A DNA stretch of 64,000 nucleotides from Limnospira fusiformis SAG 85.79 (GCF_012516315.1 NZ_CP051185.1:2531403-2595402), one strand, 5' to 3'; shown: positions 47,510-57,887, counted from the stretch's first letter. The notes: generated by a model not told the origin, from the letters alone. Made by a program: numbers and translations.

Positions 47510-48100
47510 ATGAGCAGTGTCCCCAATCAAGACCAAAAACCCAAAAATTCACCATCATCAGCATCAAACAACGAGGAGAATGCTTGGGTTGAAGGCATTA
47601 AGACTATTGGACTAAGTATAATTTTGGCTTTGGGTATCCGAACTTTTGTCGCAGAGGCTCGTTATATTCCCTCTGGGTCAATGCTTCCCACCCTGGAAAT
47701 CAACGATCGCCTGATTATTGATAAGTTAAGCTACCGTTTCAGCGAACCGCAACGGGGAGATGTGGTAGTTTTCAATCCCACCGAGGAACTGAGCCTACAA
47801 TACAATGATGCTTTCATTAAGCGGATTATTGGCTTACCCGGCGAAACATTAGAGGTTCGGGACGGACAGGTTTTTGTGAATGGCGAACCCATTGAAGAGG
47901 ACTATATTGCCGAAGAACCCCAATACAAATGGGGGCCGGAAACCATCCCCGAAGGCGAGTTTTTAGTCCTGGGGGATAACCGTAACAATAGCTTTGATAG
48001 TCACTATTGGGGATTTGTCCCCCGAGAGAATATCATCGGTCGGGCTGTGGTCCGGTTCTGGCCCTTAGACCGTCTGGGAGGGGTCGATCGCAGTTTTTAA
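47510..48100 (+). CDS. lepB: Signal peptidase I
   Basis: A 196-residue membrane-bound serine protease that removes signal peptides from exported proteins. One N-terminal transmembrane helix is at about residues 30-50 (TIGLSIILALGIRTFVAEA). The catalytic Ser is in IPSGSMLPTLEI and the catalytic Lys in AFIKRIIGLPGETLEV. Box E, LGDNRNNSFDSHYWGFV, is intact. I used ATG 47510 (MSSVPNQDQ), not the ATG at 47417. The gene stops 17 bases from the end of the opposite-strand dihydroorotase-like gene. Confidence 0.94.
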   Translation: MSSVPNQDQKPKNSPSSASNNEENAWVEGIKTIGLSIILALGIRTFVAEARYIPSGSMLPTLEINDRLIIDKLSYRFSEPQRGDVVVFNPTEELSLQYNDAFIKRIIGLPGETLEVRDGQVFVNGEPIEEDYIAEEPQYKWGPETIPEGEFLVLGDNRNNSFDSHYWGFVPRENIIGRAVVRFWPLDRLGGVDRSF

Positions 48101-48116
48101 CCGACTTTTTTGGCTG

Positions 48117-49421
48117 TCAACCGCGCCAAGTTTTCATGACTTTTCCGGTCATTTCCTGCCCCCAGCAGGGGGTATTAGCCGATCGCGATTTGATGGTGGT
48201 GTGATCGACCCTCCAAGGCTGTGCGGGGTCAAAGAGGGTTAATTCGGCGGCGCGGTTGACGGTAACAGTCGGGGGAGAAATAGCCAAACAGTGGGCGGGT
48301 TGGGTGCTTAAAACTCGCCACAGTTGCAGTGGCGACCATTGAATATTAAAAACGGTATCTGGCTGTTGGACAAAGGTTTTCCACAGTAGAGATAAGGCTA
48401 ATTCTAAGCCGATCGCCCCTGGGGGTGCATCAGCAAAAGCAACGGTTTTTTCTTCGTAGGTGTAGGGGGTGTGGTCAACAGCGATCGCATCAATAGTCCC
48501 GTCTACAATAGCCTGAATTAGGGCTTGGCGATCGTCTGGATTACCCAGAGGCGGGTCAACATTAAGATTCGGATCGTAGGGATTCGGCGCCCAGCCTAAA
48601 CCACAGTCAGAAAGCCGCCCGGTAATGGCTTCTGTATCAAATAGTAAGTGCATCCAGGTGGTACTAGCGGTAATAGGTAGATGTCGCTGTTTAGCTTCCC
48701 GAATTAGTTGCACACCCCTAGCCGTAGAAACCCGCATGATATGAACCGGAGTTCCGATCGCCGCCACCAATTCCAGGACGGCGGAAATAGCCACAGTTTC
48801 GGCATAATCAGGAATCCCGGTCAAACCGCTATAGATAGAGGCGTAACCTTCCCGCATCACTCCTGAGTCCGCCAGAGTGCGATCGCAACAATACAGAGCG
48901 ATCGTTTTTTTCAGCGGGTTAACATATTCCAAAACTCGCCGCCACAGATTAAGATTTCGATGAGCATATCCATCAGCAAAACCAATAATATTAGTAGTCG
49001 CCAATTCTGCAAATTCCGTCATCATTTCCCCCGCCGCACCCCTCGTCGCCGCCCCCCAGACATAAAAGCCATGGGGTGCTAAACCTTGCCAATGTTGAAT
49101 CGTGGAGAGATTATCAGCAGGTGGTAGCATATCCGGTAAAATCCCCAGGCGGGTATAACCTCCCGCCCTAGCTGCCGCCTCTAAAGATGCAATAGTTTCC
49201 CGTTCTTCAAAGCCCGGCTCTCCCGTATGGCTATACATATCCACCAATCCCGGCCCCAAAATCATACCGTGACAATCAATGATCTGACTATGTTCTGGGT
49301 AATCATAAATCTGGGATTCAATAGCAGTAATATACCCATCAATAATCAGTACATCTGCCACTTGATCTCGTCCATCCATCGGGTCTAATACCCGCACCTG
49401 TTTCAGGAGTTCACTACTCAT
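48117..49421 (-). CDS. Dihydroorotase-like amidohydrolase with altered metal site
   Basis: A 434-residue protein homologous to class I dihydroorotase, an enzyme of pyrimidine synthesis. Usual metal ligands look lost. The HxH pair is DMYSHTGEPG (Tyr63 where the first His should be), the region ASTTWMHLLF replaces the conserved PHHL, and AVDHTPYTYEEK has DHTPY where DHAPH is usual. The fold segments (ILGPGLVDM, GATRGAAG, GMKTWRG-like end) remain. It may be a non-catalytic PyrC-like subunit, as known for inactive PyrC homologues that support aspartate carbamoyltransferase. ATG at 49421 is preferred over the GTG at 49427. It lies 15 bases downstream of the phosphatase gene on the same strand. Confidence 0.85.
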   Translation of the reverse strand: MSSELLKQVRVLDPMDGRDQVADVLIIDGYITAIESQIYDYPEHSQIIDCHGMILGPGLVDMYSHTGEPGFEERETIASLEAAARAGGYTRLGILPDMLPPADNLSTIQHWQGLAPHGFYVWGAATRGAAGEMMTEFAELATTNIIGFADGYAHRNLNLWRRVLEYVNPLKKTIALYCCDRTLADSGVMREGYASIYSGLTGIPDYAETVAISAVLELVAAIGTPVHIMRVSTARGVQLIREAKQRHLPITASTTWMHLLFDTEAITGRLSDCGLGWAPNPYDPNLNVDPPLGNPDDRQALIQAIVDGTIDAIAVDHTPYTYEEKTVAFADAPPGAIGLELALSLLWKTFVQQPDTVFNIQWSPLQLWRVLSTQPAHCLAISPPTVTVNRAAELTLFDPAQPWRVDHTTIKSRSANTPCWGQEMTGKVMKTWRG

Positions 49422-49436
49422 ATTCACAGACCAGTC

Positions 49437-50783
49437 CTAGAGGGCTCCGGCGGCGGTTTGGTCAAGAATACTACCAGATAAATGGGTGGTAATATTCATA
49501 GTTTCTAAAACCGGATCACCTTTAGCACCGTGGGGATAGTCAATTACTGTCACCGAACCATTACCCTGTTTAAAATTCCAGAAATGCTCTGGTGATAAAC
49601 CCAATAATTGACACAACAGAGCCTTATTTACCGCATCATGAGCCACCACTAATCCCGTCAGGGGTTGGGAATCATATTTATTAATGATATTCTGCCATCC
49701 CAGGGCTACCCTTTCTCCTACCTGATTTAAGTTTTCACCTTCTGGCATCTGTACCGTTTCCGGTGCAGTTTTCCACTGATTTAATAAACCCGGATAATCA
49801 TCCTCAATTTCCGATTCAAATTTACCCTCCCATAAACCATGGCTAATCTCTCGGAAATTGTCCTCAAATTGTAGTTCTATATCTCGGTGATATTCCAGGA
49901 TAATTTCTGCCGTTTCTCGGGGGCGTGCCATGGGGCTACTGACCGCAAAATCGATTTTAATATCCTGGAGAAATTCGGCAGCTTTGCGAGCTTGTAATCG
50001 CCCGTTATCATTCAGCGGAATATCAATCTGACCTTGAAACTGTCCTTTTCGGTTCCATTCAGTTTCTCCATGGCGCACTAACAGCAGTCTCGGTCCACGA
50101 TGTTCCGGGCGAAGGGTGGGGAGTTTCTCCCGCACATGGCTAGTGAGGTTCATCGATTCTAATTGTACGGCTGCGGGTAGTGGTAGTTCTCCGGGGGTGA
50201 CATCACCAATATTGATAATGCTAATACCACAGTTAGACTGTTGAATACTTTGATAGAATTGGGGTTGAACTCCTAAAGCCGTAGCGATCAGCGATCGATT
50301 GATGCCGTTATGAGCCACTACTAGGATGGTTTGGTTGGTCTGGATAGAGACGTGTCGCCAAAATTGTTTGGCTTGCTCAAATAAGGCTAACACGGGGAAA
50401 TGTTTATGCCCAGATTCTAATACCATGAAAAACTCATGGGGGCTCTGTTGCCAACATTGATAATCTTCGGGAAAGCGATCGCGGACTTCTTGGCGGGGGA
50501 GTCCAGCCCACAGAGGCAGATCAATTTCCATTAATAGGTCTGTCGGTTGCAACTGAGGGGCTGCATCCAGTCCAGAGCTAATCAATTGGGCTGTTTGTTG
50601 CGCTCGTTGTAGAGGACTGTGATAAATAGCATCGAACCTTAAACCCTGGAGGGCTTGGGCGACGCAGGTGGCATCAACGCGGCCCTGGTCGGTGAGAACC
50701 GAATCATCCAGGCGGCCCTGAATTCGTTTTTGGGCGTTGTAGGTACTCTGACCGTGACGGACAAGGATTACACGGGTCGTCAT
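49437..50783 (-). CDS. Tandem histidine-phosphatase (phosphoglycerate-mutase family) protein
   Basis: A 448-residue fusion of two histidine-phosphatase domains. Domain 1 starts VILVRHGQSTYNAQKRIQG near residue 4; domain 2 starts LLLVRHGETEWNRKGQFQG near residue 233. Both have RHG with the phospho-accepting His, and VVAHNGINRSLIA and VVAHDAVNKALLC with the second His. This double arrangement is known in cyanobacteria and in plant 2-carboxyarabinitol-1-phosphatase, which clears Rubisco inhibitors. The true substrate is not fixed by sequence. Start ATG 50783. Confidence 0.9.
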   Translation of the reverse strand: MTTRVILVRHGQSTYNAQKRIQGRLDDSVLTDQGRVDATCVAQALQGLRFDAIYHSPLQRAQQTAQLISSGLDAAPQLQPTDLLMEIDLPLWAGLPRQEVRDRFPEDYQCWQQSPHEFFMVLESGHKHFPVLALFEQAKQFWRHVSIQTNQTILVVAHNGINRSLIATALGVQPQFYQSIQQSNCGISIINIGDVTPGELPLPAAVQLESMNLTSHVREKLPTLRPEHRGPRLLLVRHGETEWNRKGQFQGQIDIPLNDNGRLQARKAAEFLQDIKIDFAVSSPMARPRETAEIILEYHRDIELQFEDNFREISHGLWEGKFESEIEDDYPGLLNQWKTAPETVQMPEGENLNQVGERVALGWQNIINKYDSQPLTGLVVAHDAVNKALLCQLLGLSPEHFWNFKQGNGSVTVIDYPHGAKGDPVLETMNITTHLSGSILDQTAAGAL

Positions 50784-50929
50784 CTTAAAATTTTAAGTTC
50801 GATGGTAAGCCAGAAGCATTTTAACTTGTTTGGGGCAGTTTCCTACTACTCATTTATGATGTAAAGAGATGTTAAGGGTCTGTCCCAGCAAATCCTCAAG
50901 ATAGGATTCTGATTAACGGGACTGTTGAA

Positions 50930-52765
50930 ATGCTTAGGGCGTGGGCGAAATTGATGATGAATAATCAGATTACAGGCGATTACCATTGGGGTTTGATGGC
51001 TTTGTCTTTGGCAATGGCTGTGATTACCTCTTATATCCCTATGGATTTGGCTGTACAAGTCCGTGAGGGTCTATGGACGGCGAAACGGTGGGGGTTTTGG
51101 CTGTGCATAGGGGCGATCGCTATGGGGACTGGTTTGTGGTCTATGGATTTTACCACTATAGTCGCCCTAGAACTTCCCCTAGATGTTACTTATAACCTGT
51201 GGATGGTTTTGCTGTCGTTGTTGATGGCTATTATGGCTTCTGGGATGTTTCTGGGGCTCGCACTCAGAGAGCAGGCGAGTCGGTTTATCCTGATTACAGG
51301 TGGGATTTGTATAGGCACTACACTGGCTTTGATGGACTATCTGGCAATTAGCGCCATAGCCACGGAAGCTGAGATTGTTTATGATGCACATTTGGTGCTG
51401 TTTTCTGTGGCGATCGCTATTGATGTGGCTTTGATTTCTCTGTGGCTGGCTTTTCGACTTGAAGATAACCCTGTAGTCGAAAAAACTAGACAAAAGGTGA
51501 TCAGTGCAATGGTTATGGGATTTGGTATCGGTGGAATGCACTATATAGGACTTACGGCGACTGGGTTTATACCCAAATTAATCACGCCTATTACTGTGAA
51601 TCCCTCTTTGAGTCCCTCTTGGTTGGCGATCGCCGTAGTATTGGCCACGGTTATCTGTCTATTTTTTATTGTGTTAACTAAGTTATGGGATCACAAATTG
51701 GTCAACCAATTGGCGCGCGAAAAAGTTTGCCAAGACAATGAACAGCAGTTTAGGACTTTGATTCAGCAAATGCAGGTGGGAATGTTATTGCTGAATGCTA
51801 AGGCAGAAATTTTGGTTTTTAATCAGGCGGCATTGGATCTTTTACGGCTAAATATTGAACCAGATAGCCTTCAGGTGTTTGGAGAGGGTTGGCATTTGGT
51901 GGTGGAGGATGGATCGCCGATTTCTTTGTCAGATTTACCTGTACAAAAAGCGATCGCTACAGGTGAAGCAGTGCATCATGTGGTTATGGGGTTTGATGAC
52001 CCAAAAACCCAACAGCGACGGTGGTTATTGGTGAATGCCACACTACATCAGCCCGGAAACGACGTGACGCGGGTTATATGTACTATTAGTGATATTACTA
52101 ACCAAAAGCAGACTGAAGAGGCTCTCAGGCGCAGTCAAGAACGATTTACTCTCGCCGTTGAGGGGGCTAATGATGGAATTTGGGATTGGGATATTTCTGC
52201 CGATGAAGTTTATCTATCCCCGAGGGGAAAAATTATGTTGGGCTGTGATCCAGATTTAGATTGTTTCTCTAATTTGGACTCCGTGCTAAGAATTATTCAT
52301 CCAGATGACCGCCTGCGGGTTCAACGGATGTTAAATTGCTATTTAGCTAAGGAAATTCCCGCTTTTGATGTGGAATATCGCACCGAATTAGATAATGGTG
52401 AACGGCGCTGGATTCGCTCCAGGGGGGTGGCTCTTTGGGATGAACATAACCAGCCCGATCGCATGGTGGGATTTCATACTGATGTGACAGACCGTAAAAT
52501 GGCTGAACCGGCTCTCCGGGAAGGGGCGGAACAAGAACGCTCTATTCTGCAAATGGTTCAGCAAATGCGAAAAACTTTGGAACTAGAGCAGATTTTTAGT
52601 GCTACTACTGGGGAACTTAGACAGGCTTTAAATTGCGATCGCGTTTTGGTTTATCGCTTCCGGGAAGACTGGAGTGGAGAATTTATGGCCGAGTCCGTGA
52701 CTGAAGGTTGGGTGCAACTTACCGCCACACCTCTGAAAACGAAAAATGTGCTTTTCGGGTCATGA
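50930..52765 (+). pseudogene. Hybrid sensor kinase, N-terminal half (MHYT-PAS-PAS-GAF start)
   Basis: The first 611 residues of a large sensor kinase, broken by a frameshift in its GAF domain. Residues 15-270 hold seven hydrophobic segments of an MHYT-type membrane sensor, but only the third motif is close to consensus (GGMHYIG); the others read SMDFT and LMDYL. Two PAS domains follow (about 280-395 and 405-525, with GANDGIWDWDIS and WIRSRGVALWDEHNQPDRMVGFHTDVTDR). The GAF domain begins LEQIFSATTGELRQALNCDRVLVYRF and breaks off after [13 protein letters not shown]. The rest of the gene continues in another frame from 52708, so one single-base indel around 52745-52762 explains the break. It may be a real mutation or a sequencing error. 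Confidence 0.82.
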
Positions 52766-54330
52766 ATCATCACTGTGTGATTTCCGATACCTATTTGCCA
52801 CAAAATCAAGGTGGTATTTATGGCAAAGGAGTCACTTATAGATGTGTTAATGATATTTATGAAATGGGTTTCGATGGTTGTTATCTGGAATTATTAAAAC
52901 AGTTTCAAGCTAGGGCTTATATTATTACCCCGATTTTTTCCGGCTATCAACTTTGGGGATTATTGGCAGTCTATCAGAATTATCATCCCCGCAGTTGGAC
53001 GACTGCTGAAATTCACACAGTCACACAAATTGGCTCTCAGTTGGGGGTGGCTGTTCAACAGGCGGAATTGTTGGCACAAACCCAAGAACAGGCTAGACAA
53101 CTGCAACAGGCTAAAGAAATCGCCGATGCGGCTAATCGAGCTAAAAGTGAGTTTTTGGCGAATATGAGCCATGAGTTAAGAACTCCTTTAAATGCGATTT
53201 TGGGGTTTGCTCAACTGATGTCTACTAACCAGAATCTGGCTCCCGAAAAACGTCAACATATTGAGATTATTAATCGGTCGGGGGAGCATCTTCTCGGTCT
53301 GATTAATGATATTTTGGAAATGTCTCGGATTGAGGCAGGGGGGGCGACTCTTCAGGTGAATGCTTTTGATTTATATGACTTTCTGAAAAGTTTAGAGGAT
53401 TTCTTTAAATTGCGGGCTACTTCTAAAAATTTACATCTGATTTTTGAGCGCCCTCAAGGTTTGATTAGGTATATTAAAGCCGATGATAAAAAGTTGCGTC
53501 AGGTGTTGATTAATTTATTGGTAAATGCCATTAAGTTTACTGATGAAGGTAGTGTGACGGTTCGGGTTTCTCACCAAAACCAGGATACCTCAGATATATT
53601 AAAATTTGAAGTGGAAGATACCGGGCTGGGAATTGCTCCCGAAGACTGTGAAGGACTGTTTGAAGCCTTTGCACAAACGGAAACGGGTTTAAATGCTTCC
53701 GAGGGTAGCGGTTTGGGGTTGGCAATTGCACAGCAATTTGTCACACTAATGGGTGGTGAAATTACTGTCCGTAGTTGCCTTAACCAGGGTTCGACTTTTT
53801 CGTTTACTATTCCAGTACAAAGGACTGAGGACAAGCCGAACCCAGCGATCGCATCTATTATGGATAGGGTCATCGGTTTGGCTCCTAAGCAGGCGCTCTA
53901 TCGCATTTTGGTGGTTGAAGACCGAGAAAGCAATCGTTTATTGTTGGTGGAACTCCTGAGTGTCCTGGGGTTTTCGGTCAGAGCGGCTAACAATGGCTCC
54001 GAGGCGATCGCTATTTGGCAAGAGTGGAACCCTGACCTAATTTTGATGGATATGCGAATGCCTGTCGTCAATGGTTACGAGGCTACCCGCCAAATTCGCT
54101 CTCAGCCTGGTGGTCGGGATACCGTCATTATTGCACTGACTGCTAGTGCCTTTGAGGAACAAAGACAGGATATCATGAAGGTGGGGTGCAATGATTTGCT
54201 GCGAAAACCTTTTCAGCGAGGAGAATTGCTCAGTAAATTGAGTCAATATCTGGGTGTGGAATATATTTACAATACACAGCCGGAGATGTCCTCAAATTGG
54301 AATTATTCCCAAGAAACTGACAATATATAA
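52708..54330 (+). pseudogene. Hybrid sensor kinase, C-terminal half (GAF-HisKA-HATPase-REC)
   Basis: The second half of the same gene, in another frame (the frame opens at a TTG at 52708). The GAF remainder reads [17 protein letters not shown] and [20 protein letters not shown]. Cys58 stands where cyanobacteriochromes and phytochromes attach bilin, followed by Tyr, not the usual His. [23 protein letters not shown] completes the domain. Then come HisKA with the phospho-His155 in [16 protein letters not shown], the ATPase motifs [21 protein letters not shown] and [12 protein letters not shown], and a receiver domain with VVEDRESN, phospho-Asp in LILMDMRMP and LRKPF. The output is a phosphorelay. 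Without frame restoration the kinase half would lack its membrane and PAS sensors. Confidence 0.82.
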
Positions 54331-54363
54331 CCATCAAAAATTCACTTAGAAGCAATCAGATAA

Positions 54364-54576
54364 ATGCCAGAATATTGGCGGGAGCAGGTCTATTCTGCTG
54401 CGGCTCAGGGTAGTGATTTACTACTATTAGACCTGATTAAGGAAATTCCCGCTCCGTACAGTAATCTGGCTAATACAATGACAGAATGGGTGGGAAATTT
54501 TCAGTTTGATAAAGTTCTGGAATTGGTAGAAACAACCAAACCGGAAGCACCTAAGATCCAACAAATGCCGAATTGA
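54364..54576 (+). CDS. Small protein resembling a detached kinase C-terminal module, 70 aa
   Basis: A 70-residue helical protein: MPEYWREQVYSAAAQGSDLLLLDLI, then NLANTMTEWVGNFQFDKVLELVE. The same pattern (a W-containing helix pair and a NFQFD segment) ends many cyanobacterial hybrid kinases, from memory. It lies in the same frame as the preceding kinase half, separated only by two stop codons at 54328 and 54361, with its ATG directly after the second. It could be a remnant of the kinase tail or an independent small partner. Confidence 0.6.
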   Translation: MPEYWREQVYSAAAQGSDLLLLDLIKEIPAPYSNLANTMTEWVGNFQFDKVLELVETTKPEAPKIQQMPN

Positions 54577-54586
54577 GTGAAAATCA

Positions 54587-56365
54587 GTGGATACACCAAA
54601 AGCAGATATTTTAGTCGTCGATGACAAGCCGGAAAATTTACACCTTCTCTCGGAAATTTTGATGCTAGAAGGATACAATGTCCGCAAGGCTGTTAATGGT
54701 AAAATGGCTTTGATGGCCGTCAAGACGGTGCAGCCTGATTTGATTCTACTGGATATTATGATGCCGGGAATGGATGGATATCAGGTTTGTAAAGAGTTGA
54801 AAAACAATCAAACATTAGCTAAGGTTCCGGTAATATTTCTCAGTGCTTTAAATGATGTTTTTGATAAGGTCAAAGCCTTTGGTGCTGGGGGTGTAGACTA
54901 TATTACTAAGCCTTTTCAAATGGAGGAGGTTCTAGTGAGGGTGCAAAATCACCTGATGCTGAAGGAGGCGGAAAAGAAAATTCTGGAGTTGAATACTGAG
55001 TTAGAAGCCAGGGTTAAAGAACGCACTCAACAATTACAAATTGCTAATTATAAATTGTTGGAAATGGCTCTACATGACCCGTTGACTAAACTGCCAAACC
55101 GGGCCTTGTTTATGGACAAGATATCCTTAGTAATTAAGAGTGTCAAAGAGGGTAATAATCATGGTTTTGCGGTGCTGTTTATGGATTGCGATCGCTTTAA
55201 GGTGGTGAACGATTCCTTGGGGCATACAGTGGGAGATGAATTGTTAATTGCTATTGGCGATCGCATTCAAAAAATACTCAAAAATAATGATTTACTCTCC
55301 CGCTTGGGAGGAGATGAATTTGCCATTATTGTACATGATGTTAATGAAATTGAACCAGTAAGGAATCTCGCCAATTCTATTCTGGAGGTGATGTCTTGTC
55401 CTTTTCAAATCTATAGCCGAGAGATTTTTATTAATATGAGTATCGGTGTGGTCCTCAGTAATAGCAACTATGAACAACCAGAACATTTATTGCGAGATGC
55501 AGATACAGCTATGTATCGTGCCAAAGCCCTAGGACGGGGACAATATCATATCTTTGACCCGGCTATGCACAAAGAAGCCCTGGATTTATTGGGTTTAGAA
55601 ACTGACCTAAGACGGGCTATTGAAAATCAAGAATTAATCCCTTATTATCAGCCAATTATTAACTTAGAAACTGGTAAAATTTCGAGTATGGAAGCCTTGG
55701 TGCGTTGGCAACATCCCCAACGGGGCTTGGTCCCACCTGGTATGTTTATCCCCTTGGCTGAGGAAATGGGTATAATTACTACTATTGGAACTTTGATGCT
55801 GGTAGAAGCCTGTCATCAACTGAAAAATTGGCAGGAGCAGAAATTGGTAGATGAATCTGTTAGTATGAGTGTGAATCTCTCTGTCAGACAGTTTACCCAA
55901 GCCGATCTAATTGCAACGGTTGATGATATCCTGGCTGAAAGTGGTTTAAATCCTAAATGTCTGAGATTAGAAATGACTGAAAGTGCGATCGTCGAAAATA
56001 CACAAACAGCCCGGACTATTTTAACCCAATTTCGCGATCGCCATATCGGTTTAAGTCTCGATGATTTTGGCACAGGCTACTCCTCCCTCAGTTATTTACA
56101 CGCCTTCCCGGTAGATACCATAAAAATTGATAAGTCTTTTGTCAGTCTTTTAGACGGAACTCCCGAAAATATGGGGCTAATTCCTGCCATCATTGGTATT
56201 TCTAAAACTTTGAATATGGTAGCCGTAGCTGAGGGAATAGAAACCGCCGAACAACTTGCACAACTGCGAGAACTAGAATGTAATAGCGGACAAGGATATT
56301 TCTTTTCTAGGCCTTTACCAGCTACTCAAATGGCTGAACTTTTGGCGAGCAATCCTCAATGGTAA
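54587..56365 (+). CDS. Response regulator with GGDEF and EAL domains
   Basis: A 592-residue protein that could make or break c-di-GMP under phosphorelay control. The receiver domain is at residues 5-125 (VVDDKPEN, phospho-Asp in LILLDIMMPGMDGY, ITKPF). A coiled linker leads to the GGDEF domain with an intact active site, SRLGGDEFAIIV, and DHDPLTKLPNRALF-like MALHDPLTKLPNRALFM. The EAL domain begins ELIPYYQPIINLETGKISSMEALVRW and retains MTESAIVEN, LSLDDFGTGYSSL and AEGIETAEQL, so both enzymes look functional. The start is GTG at 54587, ten bases after the small gene's stop, so it is likely co-transcribed with the kinase and probably its partner. Confidence 0.93.
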   Translation: MDTPKADILVVDDKPENLHLLSEILMLEGYNVRKAVNGKMALMAVKTVQPDLILLDIMMPGMDGYQVCKELKNNQTLAKVPVIFLSALNDVFDKVKAFGAGGVDYITKPFQMEEVLVRVQNHLMLKEAEKKILELNTELEARVKERTQQLQIANYKLLEMALHDPLTKLPNRALFMDKISLVIKSVKEGNNHGFAVLFMDCDRFKVVNDSLGHTVGDELLIAIGDRIQKILKNNDLLSRLGGDEFAIIVHDVNEIEPVRNLANSILEVMSCPFQIYSREIFINMSIGVVLSNSNYEQPEHLLRDADTAMYRAKALGRGQYHIFDPAMHKEALDLLGLETDLRRAIENQELIPYYQPIINLETGKISSMEALVRWQHPQRGLVPPGMFIPLAEEMGIITTIGTLMLVEACHQLKNWQEQKLVDESVSMSVNLSVRQFTQADLIATVDDILAESGLNPKCLRLEMTESAIVENTQTARTILTQFRDRHIGLSLDDFGTGYSSLSYLHAFPVDTIKIDKSFVSLLDGTPENMGLIPAIIGISKTLNMVAVAEGIETAEQLAQLRELECNSGQGYFFSRPLPATQMAELLASNPQW

Positions 56366-56384
56366 AATCAAGTCATAAAAATCG

Positions 56385-57887
56385 ATGATTTCCGGTCAAT
56401 CCAAATATATGAAATTAAAACAGATAATTTTAAGCATTCTGACTTTCATCTCTATACTCTATGTGACTTTAAGCCTGCTCGGCAGTTGGAGTCAGCCCCA
56501 AATTCAAAGCCGTCTGGAACTGTATCAGACTAATTTAATTCTCCAGGCTTCTGAGTGGCAACCACAGACCGAAGACCGGGCGAATTTGCTCACCCTACGA
56601 GATAATATTATCGGGAAAGATCCGGTTAATGCTGCCCTGAAACAATACCAAAATGTACAGGAGTCTAACTACCAAAATTTACAGCGACTACAACCCAATC
56701 AACCCTCACAATTTTCGCGGGGAGAATTAGCACAGACCATAGGTGAGTTAGAATTGCGAATTGGTATTATCCAAGCGGTGCTGGGAGACTCCCAAAAGGC
56801 GATCGCTACTTGGGAATCGCTAATTTCTGAAAATGGTAACTATCCCACCAGTGACACAGCGGAAGTATTAGTAGGACTCTGGACAGAACCACCAGATATA
56901 GTAGCTGATGCCGAAGATATTTTACAGGCAAATTTAGAGGGTTGGTTCAGTTTTCAAACTTTAGCCCAACTCTACACTTTACAAAACCGTGAAGATGTCT
57001 TACAACAACTAAATAATCAACAGCAGAAAACGTCAGAAAATGCCGTCTATAAATTAGCCATTGTTTCCGCTATTCCTGGCTTTGGGTTGGTGTCGGGAAT
57101 TATCCTATCCATCATTTTAGCAGTGCAATGGTTCCTGAAACGTGAACAGGCAATTATCAACCGTAATGCTGATGTTGAATGGTCTGTTCCTTGGACTGCG
57201 GAAACGATTGTGCAAGTGTTTGTTTTAGGTTTTTTCCTAGTTGGACAGTTATTAATCCCATTGATTTTCCAACTCCTCGGTTTAAGACCGGCGGCGGGAG
57301 ATGTGAGACTGCAAGCCTTTTATATCCTCATAACTTATATGATTTTAGTGGGTGGTGGCTTGGGGGTTTTATATCTGTCTATCAAATCATTTTTCCCTCT
57401 CCCGGAAGGTTGGTTTAGGTTCAAATTATGGGATAGTTGGTTATTATGGGGTTTCGGTGGCTATTGTGTAGCTTTACCCTTAGTGATTTTAACTTCCTTA
57501 GTCAATCAAAGATTATGGGATGGTCAAGGGGGAAGTAATCCGATATTACCCATAGCTTTAGAAAATCGAGATCCGGTAGCTTTAGGGATATTTTTCTTTA
57601 CCGCTTCTATAGCAGCACCTTGGTTTGAGGAGGTGTTATTTAGGGGGTTTCTGTTACCGTCCCTTACCCGCTATTTTTCCCTGTGGGGTGCAATTATAGC
57701 CAGTGGGTTGCTGTTTGCTGTGGCTCATTTGAATGTCTCGGAAATTTTGCCTTTATTCGTGTTAGGAATTGTCCTGGGATTTGTCTATACACGATCGCGT
57801 AATCTCTGGGCTCCTATGTTATTACACAGTTTATGGAATAGCGGCACCTTAATAAGTTTGTATATCTTAGGAAGTGGCGCTAATTAG
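56385..57887 (+). CDS. CPBP-family intramembrane metalloprotease
   Basis: A 500-residue membrane protein of the CPBP (CAAX protease / bacteriocin-processing) family. The N-terminal part has one hydrophobic helix (LSILTFISILYVTLSLLG) and about 180 soluble residues with TPR-like helices. After that come about eight membrane segments. The CPBP motifs are EEVLFRGFLLPSL (EExxxR), FAVAHLNVSE (FxxxH) and LLHSLWN (HxxxN). The substrate is unknown; members process prenylated or immunity-related proteins. ATG 56385 gives the full frame; ATG at 56409 (MKLKQII) is equally possible and has the more typical start. It follows the c-di-GMP gene by 19 bases. Confidence 0.9.
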   Translation: MISGQSKYMKLKQIILSILTFISILYVTLSLLGSWSQPQIQSRLELYQTNLILQASEWQPQTEDRANLLTLRDNIIGKDPVNAALKQYQNVQESNYQNLQRLQPNQPSQFSRGELAQTIGELELRIGIIQAVLGDSQKAIATWESLISENGNYPTSDTAEVLVGLWTEPPDIVADAEDILQANLEGWFSFQTLAQLYTLQNREDVLQQLNNQQQKTSENAVYKLAIVSAIPGFGLVSGIILSIILAVQWFLKREQAIINRNADVEWSVPWTAETIVQVFVLGFFLVGQLLIPLIFQLLGLRPAAGDVRLQAFYILITYMILVGGGLGVLYLSIKSFFPLPEGWFRFKLWDSWLLWGFGGYCVALPLVILTSLVNQRLWDGQGGSNPILPIALENRDPVALGIFFFTASIAAPWFEEVLFRGFLLPSLTRYFSLWGAIIASGLLFAVAHLNVSEILPLFVLGIVLGFVYTRSRNLWAPMLLHSLWNSGTLISLYILGSGAN

